A stretch of DNA of 45,988 nt, from positions 1 through 45,988 of the forward strand of contig JAFGSO010000075.1 in assembly GCA_016934605.1 (NCBI GenBank), given 5' to 3'. The notes under the pieces are model-generated. The model was not told where the DNA came from. It made no database searches and saw only the letters and a list, made by a program, of their open reading frames with translations. The DNA is from Calditrichota bacterium (lineage in GTDB: Bacteria > Calditrichota > Calditrichia > RBG-13-44-9). The number at the start of each line of letters is the position of its first letter. Within the stretch, counting starts at the first letter, position 1. Positions 1-8,848 of this stretch are shown one piece after another. The translations under genes were made by a program, and so were the position numbers.

Positions 1-54
1 TACCGAGGCCGGCATATTGGTAAAATGATTGTTTATTCAGATGGAAATGATTAA
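1..54 (+). CDS. 3' end of an upstream gene (17 codons), product unknown
   Basis: An open frame enters from the left edge and ends at the TAA at 52-54. It reads YRGRHIGKMIVYSDGND. The HIGKMIV string resembles the C-terminus of zinc-type or quinone-oxidoreductase medium-chain dehydrogenases (their ends often read GHxxGKIVL), but 17 residues are too few to identify it. No start is visible in the window. Confidence 0.4.
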   Translation, partial: YRGRHIGKMIVYSDGND

Positions 55-169
55 ATTTAATTACGTTAAAATCAATTAACGGAAAGAAAATCCTTCTTTC
101 TCTGCAGCCTGATCAGGTTGGACCGGAAAAGCAGTTTCGACATATCATTTAAACCGAGGAATTGTTACC

Positions 170-2524
170 ATGCCCGCTAAAAAATCACAATCCGTATCCA
201 GAGTTGAAGAGTATTTCGTTAAAAATTCACCTTATGATTATATTTATGCACCTGCTGAAAAAATCAAGACAGTCATCGTCGATAATTTTCCGGCTCTGGG
301 GAAGATGACCGCCCTGCGATTCATCGAATGGGTCCAGCACAATCCGGGCGGAAATATATCCTTACCAACCGGAAAAACTCCGGAACATTTTATTAAATGG
401 GTGCATCATTACCTCAAAAACTGGAATAAAAAGGAAATTACCCAGGAACTGGAAAATTATGGAATTGATCCTGGCGTGATTCCGGACATGAAGAGTCTTC
501 ATTTCATTCAGATCGATGAATTTTACCCCATAAACCCACAACAGCACAACAGCTTTTACTATTATGTGAATGAATTCTATATCGAGGGATTTGGTCTGGA
601 TCCCAAAAAATCCTTGCTGATTGACGGCTCGAAGATTGGATTGAAGGAAAACGAATCTCTGAAGTCCATCTGGCCGGATTTCATGGTCGATTTGAGTCTG
701 CGCTTCCGCAGTCCCAACAGCGAGCTGGAAGAGAGACAAAAACGTGTTGTGGAATCCATCGATCAATGGTGCCAGGAATTTGAGGAGAAGGTCCGGCGCA
801 TTGGGGGAATCGGATTCTTTCTGGGGGGAATCGGACCGGATGGCCATATCGGTTTCAATGTTCGGGGATCGGATCACCATTCTACCACCCGTCTAACCCC
901 GACGAATTACGAAACTCAGGCGGCCGCCGCCTCAGACCTGGGCGGGATTGAAGTGGCCCGTAAACGGCTTGTGATTACCATAGGGTTGGGAACTATCACC
1001 TATAATCCCGATTGTACGGCAATCATCATCGCAGCCGGTGAAGCCAAGGCCGACGTGGTATCCGATGCCATTCAGCAACCCAAAAATGTACTGTACCCGG
1101 CAACTGCCTTGCATACCCTGAAAAATGCCCGGTTTTTTCTGACCACCGGTGCGGCGAAAAAGCTGACTGAAAGACAATACATCCAGCTGACCAACACAAA
1201 AACCATGGATGATGAAATTACCGAAAAAATTATTATCGATCTGGCAGTATCCAGGAATAAAAAGATTCTCGATCTAACCAAAAAGGATTTTCAGTCAGAT
1301 CGTTCTGCATCCCTGCTTTTATCGCGCCGCGAGGAAAGTTTCGATAAACTCTGTCAGATGGTGCATAACAGCATTATCGCTAAAATCGAAAAGGGATCGG
1401 AGAGCATTTCCAATGCCCGTTTTTTTCATACCGAACCACACCACGACGATCTGATGCTGGGTTATCTCCCCTTTATTGTAAGGCTTATACGGAATCCCTC
1501 GAATACACATTATTTTGCATGCCTCACCAGCGGCTTCACATCCGTAACCAATCATTACATGAAAAACCAGCTGGAATCATTGATGGAATTTATTGACCAG
1601 CCTCATTTCAAGGAGATGCTTAAGGAAGGTTATTTCGATCCCGATAACGAGATTGGTCGGAATCGTGATATCTGGCAGTATCTGGATGGGGTAGCAGCCA
1701 AAAATGAAGAACTTAAAACCGAAGGAATAGCACGTCGCCTGCTCCGGAACCTGATTGAAATATTTGAAGAATCGGATCTCAGCAATATTAAAAACAGAGT
1801 ACTGGAACTCGAACACTATTTCAACACTCAGTATCCCGGCAAAAAAGATCCCCAGTATATCCAGCGCCTGAAAGGAATGGGACGTGAATGGGAAGCCGAA
1901 TGTCTCTGGGGATATTTTGGATGGAGCTGCTCAAATGTTAAAAATCTTCGACTTGGTTTCTATACCGGAGATATTTTTACCGAGGAGCCGACCATGGACC
2001 GGGATGTACTTCCGATTTATCGATTGATGGAAGATGTAAAGCCGGATATCGTCTCGCTGGCATTCGATCCCGAAGCCAGCGGTCCCGATACCCATTATAA
2101 GGTTCTCCAGGCACTGAATGAAGGGATTCAGATGTATGAGCGAAAAAACAAGGATGTGCAAATCCGAATCTGGGGATATCGAAATGTGTGGTATCGCTTT
2201 CATCCCAGTGAAGCGAATATCTTTGTTCCGGTATCACTGAATATGTTTTCCATCCTGCAGAATGCTTTCATGAATTCATTCATCTCCCAGAGAGATGCCT
2301 CTTTCCCCAGCTATGAACATGACGGACCTTTTTCAGAACTGGCTCAAAAGATACAGGTTGAACAGTATCAGAAAATCAAGGTCTGTCTGGGGCGGCAATG
2401 GTTCCATGAGCATCCCAGTGCCCTTATCCGGGCCACCAGGGGACTGGTATTTATGAAAGAGATGACCATGGAACACTTCTATCAGACCAGTCGCGAACTG
2501 AAGAAAGCTCTGGAAAACCGATAA
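170..2524 (+). CDS. Glucosamine-6-phosphate deaminase (NagB) fused to a PIG-L/LmbE deacetylase domain
   Basis: Residues about 30-340 are a NagB/RpiA-type isomerase domain. They carry the phosphate-loop string SLPTGKTP (64-71), IDEFYPI (about 115) and GIGPDGHIGFN (about 219-229). NagB converts glucosamine-6-P to fructose-6-P and ammonia in the cytoplasm. Residues about 415-780 are a PIG-L/LmbE metallo-deacetylase fold with PHHDD (about 423-427) and a second metal-site region, GPDTHY (about 639-644). PIG-L proteins remove N-acetyl groups from GlcNAc-type sugars, so the fusion could take GlcNAc-6-P to fructose-6-P on one chain; that is inference. The Glu that follows FN in classical NagB (FNEP) is Val here. 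At 784 aa it is roughly three times a stand-alone NagB; similar fusions are known in Bacteroidetes. GAGGAA lies about 10 nt before the ATG. It heads a four-gene co-directional cluster. There is no signal peptide. Confidence 0.85.
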   Translation: MPAKKSQSVSRVEEYFVKNSPYDYIYAPAEKIKTVIVDNFPALGKMTALRFIEWVQHNPGGNISLPTGKTPEHFIKWVHHYLKNWNKKEITQELENYGIDPGVIPDMKSLHFIQIDEFYPINPQQHNSFYYYVNEFYIEGFGLDPKKSLLIDGSKIGLKENESLKSIWPDFMVDLSLRFRSPNSELEERQKRVVESIDQWCQEFEEKVRRIGGIGFFLGGIGPDGHIGFNVRGSDHHSTTRLTPTNYETQAAAASDLGGIEVARKRLVITIGLGTITYNPDCTAIIIAAGEAKADVVSDAIQQPKNVLYPATALHTLKNARFFLTTGAAKKLTERQYIQLTNTKTMDDEITEKIIIDLAVSRNKKILDLTKKDFQSDRSASLLLSRREESFDKLCQMVHNSIIAKIEKGSESISNARFFHTEPHHDDLMLGYLPFIVRLIRNPSNTHYFACLTSGFTSVTNHYMKNQLESLMEFIDQPHFKEMLKEGYFDPDNEIGRNRDIWQYLDGVAAKNEELKTEGIARRLLRNLIEIFEESDLSNIKNRVLELEHYFNTQYPGKKDPQYIQRLKGMGREWEAECLWGYFGWSCSNVKNLRLGFYTGDIFTEEPTMDRDVLPIYRLMEDVKPDIVSLAFDPEASGPDTHYKVLQALNEGIQMYERKNKDVQIRIWGYRNVWYRFHPSEANIFVPVSLNMFSILQNAFMNSFISQRDASFPSYEHDGPFSELAQKIQVEQYQKIKVCLGRQWFHEHPSALIRATRGLVFMKEMTMEHFYQTSRELKKALENR

Positions 2525-2542
2525 TGGGATTATGGATATACA

Positions 2543-4225
2543 ATGGACAGAAAATTTGCCTGGTTACTGATTCTCCTTTTTGAATTCGTCTTCCTTATTT
2601 TCGGTTGGAGCCAGGGAATCACCTGGACAGACCGGACTTCAACGGTTTCACTGCCCCAGGGAGTCAGTTTTTATAAGGGAGAAAGAAATAACCCCCTGCT
2701 CAAAGCATGGTACATCGACATAGATCTCAATAATGCCAATATAGCTGTTCGTCCCTATATTTCATCCAGTAAGAAAGGTATTGTGCAATTCACCCAGAGT
2801 GTGGGTGCATTTGCGGCTATAAACGGGGGTTATTTTGATATAAACAGCTCAACTTCCTACTCTGCAGTGGTTTATCCGGAAGAGGTAAAAGCACAAAATC
2901 TGGCAGCCATTTTACGCGACGGTCTCACCTATTATGTAACCCGGGGATTTTTCGGGATAACATACCAGCGGGAGCCAGCGGTTGACTGGATTTTCCATTT
3001 CGGAAATGAAGTAAGCCAGCTGTACAGATTTCCGCAACCCCTTCCCAACATCCAGGGGAATCCGGCTCCCTATCCGGATAGTTCAGACGGAGATCCCTAT
3101 TCAGGATTAATGGTTGGAATAGGTGGAGGCCCAGTGCTTGTAAAGGATAGCCTGGTAAATATTAGTTACGAAGAAGAAATATTTTTTGGGAATTCAGGTG
3201 TAGGCCTGAGCAATCAGGATCCGCGAAGCGCTGTGGGAGCAACCCCGGACAATCATGTCCTCTTCTTAGTTGCGGATGGGCGTGACGTAACCTGGAGCAA
3301 CGGCGTGAGTCTGATTGAACTGGCAGATATCATGCTCAGTCTGGGTTGTGTGGATGCCATGAATCTGGACGGAGGGGGTTCCACTCAGATGGCCATCGGA
3401 AACAGTCTGATCAACCGCCCGGAAGGAGGCACTTTTCAGCGACCCATTCCCACCATTCTGGCACTGGTCGATGCCGACTCCATTCCGTTACCACCCGCCA
3501 TTTATTACCAGGAAATTATCGATACAGATGATCCGGGTTGTACTTTGCAGGGTTCCGGGTGGTTTCCAACCGCCAATCCGGGATACTGGGGAACCAGTCC
3601 GGCACTGCTGAATCAGATAGGCACCGGTGCAGATTTTGCTGAATTCGGGCCGAATCTGCCCGATTCCGCTGAATATGAATTATTTGCCTGGTGGGTATCG
3701 TCTTCAAACCGTTGCGGTGACACACCTTTCATTGTCACACATGCAGCGGGCTCTGATACAGTTCGGGTTGATCAGAGAGACAATGGCTCCAAATGGTTTT
3801 TACTTGGGACTTACACATTTCGCGGAGATACCAGTGATAAGGTGATTTTATCCGATGCCGGAACCATCAGCAGTCTGGTGGTAGCCGATGCCATCCGGAT
3901 CGTCTCCTACGATAGCACTCTGGTGACAAAAATTGCAGCTGAGCCGATATCCGCACCTTCAGACTTCATTCTGCAGCAAAATCATCCAAATCCCTTCAAT
4001 CCCTCTACAAAAATCCGTTTTTTTCTCAATGAACCAGGCAGAATAAATCTGGCTATTTACAATATTCTCGGTGAAAAAAAAGGCTCTCTCATACAGAATC
4101 AGTATTTCAGCGCCGGCTGGCATGACATGGAGTTTCAGGCCGGAACTCTTCCAAGCGGAATATACATTTACCGCCTGGAGACTCCTTCCGGTAATCTTCA
4201 GAAGAAAATGGTTCTCCTCCGATAA
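2543..4225 (+). CDS. Exported phosphodiester glycosidase (NAGPA domain) with golvesin-like module and T9SS sorting domain
   Basis: An N-terminal hydrophobic stretch (about 6-23) acts as a signal peptide. Residues about 40-310 are a NAGPA/DUF2233 phosphodiester glycosidase domain, recognised by AINGGYFDINS and NLDGGGSTQMA. The founding member is the lysosomal uncovering enzyme, which removes GlcNAc from GlcNAc-1-P-6-mannose; bacterial homologues cleave sugar-1-phosphodiesters on various substrates. Residues about 320-450 form a golvesin/xanthan-lyase-type beta-sandwich (IIDTDDPGCTLQGSGWF). The last 80 residues are a FlgD-like type A sorting domain (QQNHPNPFNPSTKIRF through GIYIYRLE to KKMVLLR). 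It is predicted to be secreted by the type 9 system and held at the surface. It lies 18 nt after the NagB fusion, so the two are probably co-transcribed. The natural substrate is not determined by the sequence. Confidence 0.82.
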   Translation: MDRKFAWLLILLFEFVFLIFGWSQGITWTDRTSTVSLPQGVSFYKGERNNPLLKAWYIDIDLNNANIAVRPYISSSKKGIVQFTQSVGAFAAINGGYFDINSSTSYSAVVYPEEVKAQNLAAILRDGLTYYVTRGFFGITYQREPAVDWIFHFGNEVSQLYRFPQPLPNIQGNPAPYPDSSDGDPYSGLMVGIGGGPVLVKDSLVNISYEEEIFFGNSGVGLSNQDPRSAVGATPDNHVLFLVADGRDVTWSNGVSLIELADIMLSLGCVDAMNLDGGGSTQMAIGNSLINRPEGGTFQRPIPTILALVDADSIPLPPAIYYQEIIDTDDPGCTLQGSGWFPTANPGYWGTSPALLNQIGTGADFAEFGPNLPDSAEYELFAWWVSSSNRCGDTPFIVTHAAGSDTVRVDQRDNGSKWFLLGTYTFRGDTSDKVILSDAGTISSLVVADAIRIVSYDSTLVTKIAAEPISAPSDFILQQNHPNPFNPSTKIRFFLNEPGRINLAIYNILGEKKGSLIQNQYFSAGWHDMEFQAGTLPSGIYIYRLETPSGNLQKKMVLLR

Positions 4226-4258
4226 ATGACCGATATTCCCTAAAAAGCAGGAATTTAT

Positions 4259-5632
4259 ATGAAGAAATTCATAAACGGCCAGGGAGCTTCCCGAATCGTA
4301 GAGCGAATGGGAAAAGAATTTGTGGTTGTTAAAAATCCGGATTATGTGCATCCCAGCCATGACATCTACCCTCTCGCCCCGCGAATTACCAGACCGTTGA
4401 AGCGAATTGATGCGATCGTAATGGACATGGACGGAACCACTACAACCACTGAAGCCCTCTGTATTCATTCCCTGGAGCATATGGTAAGGCAGATTACAGA
4501 TCGGATGTCCCACAGGGTGTGGGGAGGACTGGAACCAGCGGAGGATTATCCTCATATCATCGGTAATAGCACCACTAAGCATGTAGAATACCTGATCAAA
4601 AAATATCAGCCGTACATAAAAATTGAAAATCTGCAAAAATCTTATCTGGAAGCAGTGGCCTGGACGCTTAAATTCGGCAGAGACCGTAAACGTCAGGAAG
4701 AAGTTATCGGTAATCTGCATTACTTTGGATTAAAATCGTTGCTGGAAGACAAAAGATTCAGACATTATTTGTCTCTCGAACGGATAGAATCTTTAGATTT
4801 CATTGAACTGACCAGATATGTTATCTCTGAATTTGCTGGCGCAATTAAACCAAGATCAGTAACAGATTTGGTTCGTTTCGGAATCGATATTTATTATCAT
4901 CGCTATCATGAAATTCTCAATGTACTTTTGTCGGGCCGCGGCGATGCTCTGTCGAAAGAATTATTCGGAAAAGCCGGAATCCGCCTGATTGAACCGATGA
5001 AGGGGGTAGCTGTATTTCTGGCGCTGATCAAGGGGTTGCTTGGAAAAGATGCTGAAAAATTGCTTCCGGTCCTTTTGGATAATGCAGCGGAAATGGACCC
5101 AGATTTTAGCCGAAAATTAATTCAGTTTTCCAAAAAACATCGTTTATCCCAGCTGGGAACTGCTTTTATGAAAAAACCGGTAAAAACAGCCGTGGTAACT
5201 TCGTCTATTTCATTCGAAGCCAGAGTGGTATTAACAGAAGTGTTCCGAATCCTGCGGGAACAGATCAGCAGGTGGCCTTTATCTGTCAGCAAAAAGAATA
5301 AAATTCTGAAAAAATTTGAAAGTTATGAGAATTATTACGACGCTGTTATTTCGGCATCGGATTCCAGTGAAATCCGCTTGAAACCTCACCGGGACCTATA
5401 CAGCATTGCACTCCACCGGCTGGGCATAGGCAGGGAGCATTTTCCCAACGTCATCGGATTTGAAGACAGCGAAAGCGGTACCATCGCCATTCGCGCTGCC
5501 GGAATCGGAATGTGTATTGCAGTCCCATTTTCAGAGACACAGCATCATGATTTCAGTGCCGCATCCTATGTGGTAAAAGGCGCACTACCTGAAACGCTAC
5601 TGCGATATCATCTTTTTCTGGATGTGAAATAA
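4259..5632 (+). CDS. HAD-superfamily hydrolase, beta-phosphoglucomutase-like
   Basis: A cytoplasmic HAD phosphotransferase with all four motifs: DMDGT (about 56-60), TSS (about 314-316), a motif III Lys in LKPH (about 375) and FEDSESG with the acidic metal residues (about 402-403). The motif I to motif II distance, about 255 residues, is long. The cap insert is therefore much larger than in ordinary beta-phosphoglucomutase or phosphatase relatives (around 220 aa total, against 457 here). The AGGA before the ATG is well placed. Sitting between a sugar phosphodiesterase and a mannosidase-like gene, it may act as a sugar-phosphate phosphatase or mutase; the substrate cannot be read from the sequence. 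Confidence 0.75.
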   Translation: MKKFINGQGASRIVERMGKEFVVVKNPDYVHPSHDIYPLAPRITRPLKRIDAIVMDMDGTTTTTEALCIHSLEHMVRQITDRMSHRVWGGLEPAEDYPHIIGNSTTKHVEYLIKKYQPYIKIENLQKSYLEAVAWTLKFGRDRKRQEEVIGNLHYFGLKSLLEDKRFRHYLSLERIESLDFIELTRYVISEFAGAIKPRSVTDLVRFGIDIYYHRYHEILNVLLSGRGDALSKELFGKAGIRLIEPMKGVAVFLALIKGLLGKDAEKLLPVLLDNAAEMDPDFSRKLIQFSKKHRLSQLGTAFMKKPVKTAVVTSSISFEARVVLTEVFRILREQISRWPLSVSKKNKILKKFESYENYYDAVISASDSSEIRLKPHRDLYSIALHRLGIGREHFPNVIGFEDSESGTIAIRAAGIGMCIAVPFSETQHHDFSAASYVVKGALPETLLRYHLFLDVK

Positions 5633-5768
5633 ACCTTTCCTGCATAATGAAATCAGAGGCGCAGATTTTTCGCGGGAAATAGCGTGCACGGCTTCAGAAA
5701 ATGCAAATTGTTCGCGGCCATTCATAGAGAATCAACCTGTAAAATTTTTATTGAACGACTGAGATCAC

Positions 5769-8573
5769 ATGAAAAGAATTTATCACGTAATATCCAATAC
5801 CCACTGGGACAGAGAATGGCGCTTCAGCTTTCAGAGAAACCGGCAGATGCTGGTGGAAATGATCGATAAAGTTCTCCAAATTCTGGAAGATGATCCCGAT
5901 TACCGGGCTTTTCACCTGGATAGTCAGTCTGTGGTGATTGAGGATTACCTTGAGATACGCCCCGAAAAAAGGGATCTCATTGCACATTTCGTTCGACAGA
6001 AACGGCTGTTAATCGGTCCCTGGTTTATTTTGCCCGAAGAATTTCAGGTAGGAGGTGAATCGCTGATACGCAATCTGCTTTTTGGGCATTCCATCTGTAG
6101 CGAATATGGTCATGTAATGAAAGTAGGTTATTCTCCTTTTTCCTGGGGACAGATTTCGCAACTCCCCCAGATTTACCGGGGTTTTGGAATCGATGTTGTT
6201 ATGTTTTACCGGGGCATTAACAGTCTGGATAGTCCAAAGGCAGAATTCATCTGGGAAGGAGCAGACGGTACGCGGGCCTTATCCTCCCGCTTTTCTACCA
6301 TGCCGCGATACAATTTTTATTTTTACATTTATCGTCCGGTTGTTCACAACGAAAAAATAACTGATATCGAGTATTCCTGGCGGCGTAACGGTTTGCCATT
6401 CCACATTGCATCGCCTCCTCAGCATGATGAGGATTACTTCATTCTCAAACCTCCTGACAGTTATTATCCGGAAAATCTCAAGAGCAGTGTGGAAACCATT
6501 ATCCGAGATCAGGCAGATGATTTCACCACACCGCATGTTTTCTGGGCAGAAGGCCACGATTCCAGCGGGCCGCATGAAAAAACAGTGCAGATCATCCGGG
6601 ATATCAGCCGGTTTATTAAGGATGGGGAAGTGATCCATAGCACCCTGGAAATCTATGCACAGGGGCTTAAAAATTCGGTAGAAACAGAAAAGCTCAAAGT
6701 TGTGAGCGGAGAAAGGAGAAGCAGTCAGTATGACCGGCGCTCGGGAAATCTGTACGGATACACAACTTCTGCCAGGATGTACCTGAAACAGATCAATTTC
6801 GACTGTGAAAGATGGCTTCAATTCTATGCTGAACCATTCTACAATATAGCCAGGTTACTAGAAGCGGATATCCCGCAGCGTTATCTTGAAATAGCCTGGC
6901 ATCTGCTGCTGCAGAATTCAGCCCACGATTCCATCGGCGGCTGCAGTCTGGATGCGATTCATGAAGATATGATGAATCGTTATAAACAAAGCCGGGAAAT
7001 TACACGGGGTGTATTTGAAAGAGCCTGCAAACATCTGGCAAAACAGATTGATTTATCCGCTTACGATAAGAATGATATTTTTCTGGTGGCATTAAATCCT
7101 CTGACATTTCCAAATTCATCCTGTATCGAAGCATATATTGATATTCCGGCCAGTTTAGATCGGGGAGGTCTCCGGATAAAAAAGCTTGACGGCGAGGAGA
7201 TGCCTGTCCAGTTGCTGAAACGCTTTCCGGCAGAACCGGTGGTGGAGCAGATGATCGACCGTCCCATGTATCTGAAAATGATCCGTTATCATTGTCTGAT
7301 ACAAATCAAAGACTGTCCTTCCATGGGACTTACGACTCTGCAGGTTGTGCCTGTAAAAAAGACATTAATTCTTCCCGGAACCATTGCGCTAAACAAAGGC
7401 AATCAGGTTATCCTTGAAAACCGTTTCCTGAAAATTCTGATCAATAAAAACGGAACTTTTAATGTCATTGATAAACGGAACCGGCAGGAATTTCATCAGC
7501 TGGGTTATTTCCTGGATGAAGGAGAGGCCGGACATGCCTGGATTCATGAAGCAGTAGATCCGGTTCCGGATACAAAAAATTCCACTCCGGAAATCAAGAT
7601 TTTGCGAAATGGGCCATTGCAGGCAACCGCACTGATCCGCCATCATTTCAGGATTTCGAAAAATCTGACACGGAATGGTAAGCGTTCCGGACGGCAAACT
7701 GTTTTACCAATTGAAATGGAAATAGGATTGGACAAAGAATCGCCGCGGGTAAATCTGTATATCAGACTGGACAATACCGCTGAATCTCACCGATTGAGAA
7801 TAATGTTTCCCCTGGATATTCCCACCGAGTATTCCTTTGGGGAAGGACAATTTGATGTGGTGAAGCGTTACATCGAACGGGAAGATACCGGCAACTGGGT
7901 GGAACAGCCGATGCTGGATTACCCCATGCATCACTTCGTGGATGTTTCCGACGGAAATTGCGGAGCTGCTGTTCTGGTGGACGGTCTCAAAGAATATGAA
8001 GTCATAGATAATCCGCAACGGTTGCTGGCTATTACCCTGCTGCGCTGCTTCCGTTACATCATCCAGCCCAGTGCGTTGCAGGATTATTCCCATCAAAAAG
8101 GATCACAGTGTCCCGGAAAACATGAATTCCGGCTGGCTTTTTACCCCCACCCGGGATATTGGGATAAAGGTCAGGTTTTTACCGAGGCGTTGAAATTCAA
8201 TCTGCCCGTGAAAAGTTTTCAGATTGGTCATAACCGGGGAGTGATTCCACCCGATGTTTCTTTCTTCAGAATCGAACCGGAAACACTGATATTCAGTTGC
8301 CTCAAAAAGACGGAAAAAAATTCTGAAAGAACTATTATTATCCGCTTATATAATCCAACCAACCAGAAAATTTCCGGAAAATTGAAAACTTTTTTTTCAT
8401 TAGAAAAATGTGAAGAAGTGACTCTGGAAGAAGTGACTCTGGAAGAAGTGACTCTGGAAGAAGTGACTTTGAAACAAATGACTCCCCTCAATTCTAATGA
8501 GATAGTTTTAGATGTTTCCCCGAAAAAAATAGTGACACTGAGCCTGGAAATAAGGAAAAAACAGCCAGAATAG
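5769..8573 (+). CDS. GH38-like alpha-mannosidase, canonical nucleophile not conserved
   Basis: The first 300 residues are a GH38 catalytic barrel. HVISNTHWDREW (6-17) supplies the His and Asp zinc ligands, and HDSIGG (386-391) the third His ligand. The middle and C-terminal beta-domains match the family layout and length (934 aa). The string that normally holds the nucleophile and fourth zinc ligand (PDSFGH-like) reads YSPFSWGQISQLPQ (about 121-134), with Phe where Asp is expected. A similar PFSYGQ-type GH38 subfamily exists in other bacteria as far as I recall. It may use another residue, or have a different linkage specificity. No signal peptide is present, so it should act on imported oligosaccharides. 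Near the C-terminus there is a four-unit EEVTL repeat. A 136-bp gap separates it from the HAD gene and the ribosome-binding site is weak. Confidence 0.8.
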   Translation: MKRIYHVISNTHWDREWRFSFQRNRQMLVEMIDKVLQILEDDPDYRAFHLDSQSVVIEDYLEIRPEKRDLIAHFVRQKRLLIGPWFILPEEFQVGGESLIRNLLFGHSICSEYGHVMKVGYSPFSWGQISQLPQIYRGFGIDVVMFYRGINSLDSPKAEFIWEGADGTRALSSRFSTMPRYNFYFYIYRPVVHNEKITDIEYSWRRNGLPFHIASPPQHDEDYFILKPPDSYYPENLKSSVETIIRDQADDFTTPHVFWAEGHDSSGPHEKTVQIIRDISRFIKDGEVIHSTLEIYAQGLKNSVETEKLKVVSGERRSSQYDRRSGNLYGYTTSARMYLKQINFDCERWLQFYAEPFYNIARLLEADIPQRYLEIAWHLLLQNSAHDSIGGCSLDAIHEDMMNRYKQSREITRGVFERACKHLAKQIDLSAYDKNDIFLVALNPLTFPNSSCIEAYIDIPASLDRGGLRIKKLDGEEMPVQLLKRFPAEPVVEQMIDRPMYLKMIRYHCLIQIKDCPSMGLTTLQVVPVKKTLILPGTIALNKGNQVILENRFLKILINKNGTFNVIDKRNRQEFHQLGYFLDEGEAGHAWIHEAVDPVPDTKNSTPEIKILRNGPLQATALIRHHFRISKNLTRNGKRSGRQTVLPIEMEIGLDKESPRVNLYIRLDNTAESHRLRIMFPLDIPTEYSFGEGQFDVVKRYIEREDTGNWVEQPMLDYPMHHFVDVSDGNCGAAVLVDGLKEYEVIDNPQRLLAITLLRCFRYIIQPSALQDYSHQKGSQCPGKHEFRLAFYPHPGYWDKGQVFTEALKFNLPVKSFQIGHNRGVIPPDVSFFRIEPETLIFSCLKKTEKNSERTIIIRLYNPTNQKISGKLKTFFSLEKCEEVTLEEVTLEEVTLEEVTLKQMTPLNSNEIVLDVSPKKIVTLSLEIRKKQPE
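8412..8471 (+). repeat. 15-bp coding minisatellite, 4 units (EEVTL)
   Basis: The 15-bp unit gaagaagtgactctg occurs four times head to tail. The first three copies are identical and the fourth has one c-to-t change. It encodes EEVTL four times at about residues 882-901 of the GH38-like protein. The unit is a whole number of codons, so copy-number change would keep the frame. Confidence 0.95.
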
Positions 8574-8580
8574 AGAAGGA

Positions 8581-8639
8581 TTCAGGAGTCAGGAATCAGG
8601 ATTCCCGACTCCCTGTCAACCTCCGGTTGACCCGTCGGG
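8581..8639. repeat. Degenerate CAGGA(G/A)T repeat and nested palindrome after the mannosidase gene
   Basis: Just after the mannosidase stop come tandem variants of TCAGGAGTCAGGAATCAGGATTC. They are followed by a nested hairpin: outer arms CCCGAC (8604-8609) and GTCGGG (8634-8639), inner arms GTCAACC (8615-8621) and GGTTGAC (8625-8631). No U-tract follows, so it is not a classical terminator; it may be a REP-like element or slow 3' decay. The rest of 8640-8780 holds no recognisable gene. Confidence 0.6.
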
Positions 8640-8781
8640 ACTCAACCTTCCATGGTTTCGTCAAGGCTCGGGGATTTTGTCCACTGATTACACGCCTGTC
8701 CGGTGGCAGAGGGGCTTGTCCGGCGTCCAGACTGGCTGTTATATTTGCTATAGACGGGTATCCTGCAGTTAGATTCCATCC

Positions 8782-8819
8782 AAAAAAAGATGCCACCGCT
8801 TCCATAACGATGGCATCTT
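8782..8819 (-). terminator. Rho-independent terminator of the nine-gene receptor operon
   Basis: On the minus strand the nine-base arms AAGATGCCA and TGGCATCTT flank a 15-nt loop and run directly into a T tract (seven As at 8782-8788 on the plus strand, two of them in the stem). It starts about 30 nt beyond the stop of the 1663-aa protein gene, the last gene of the run. Confidence 0.9.
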
Positions 8820-8848
8820 AGATCAATTCTCATACTAGAATGACAGGC

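Noticed and set aside
108..117. Palindrome CCTGATCAGG upstream of the NagB fusion as an operator
   Set aside because: A single 10-bp palindrome with no second copy at another promoter; insufficient evidence.
8596..8833. Three overlapping 63-69-aa frames between the mannosidase and giant-protein genes
   Set aside because: Frames on both strands of a palindrome-rich spacer and terminator; no family resemblance or ribosome site.
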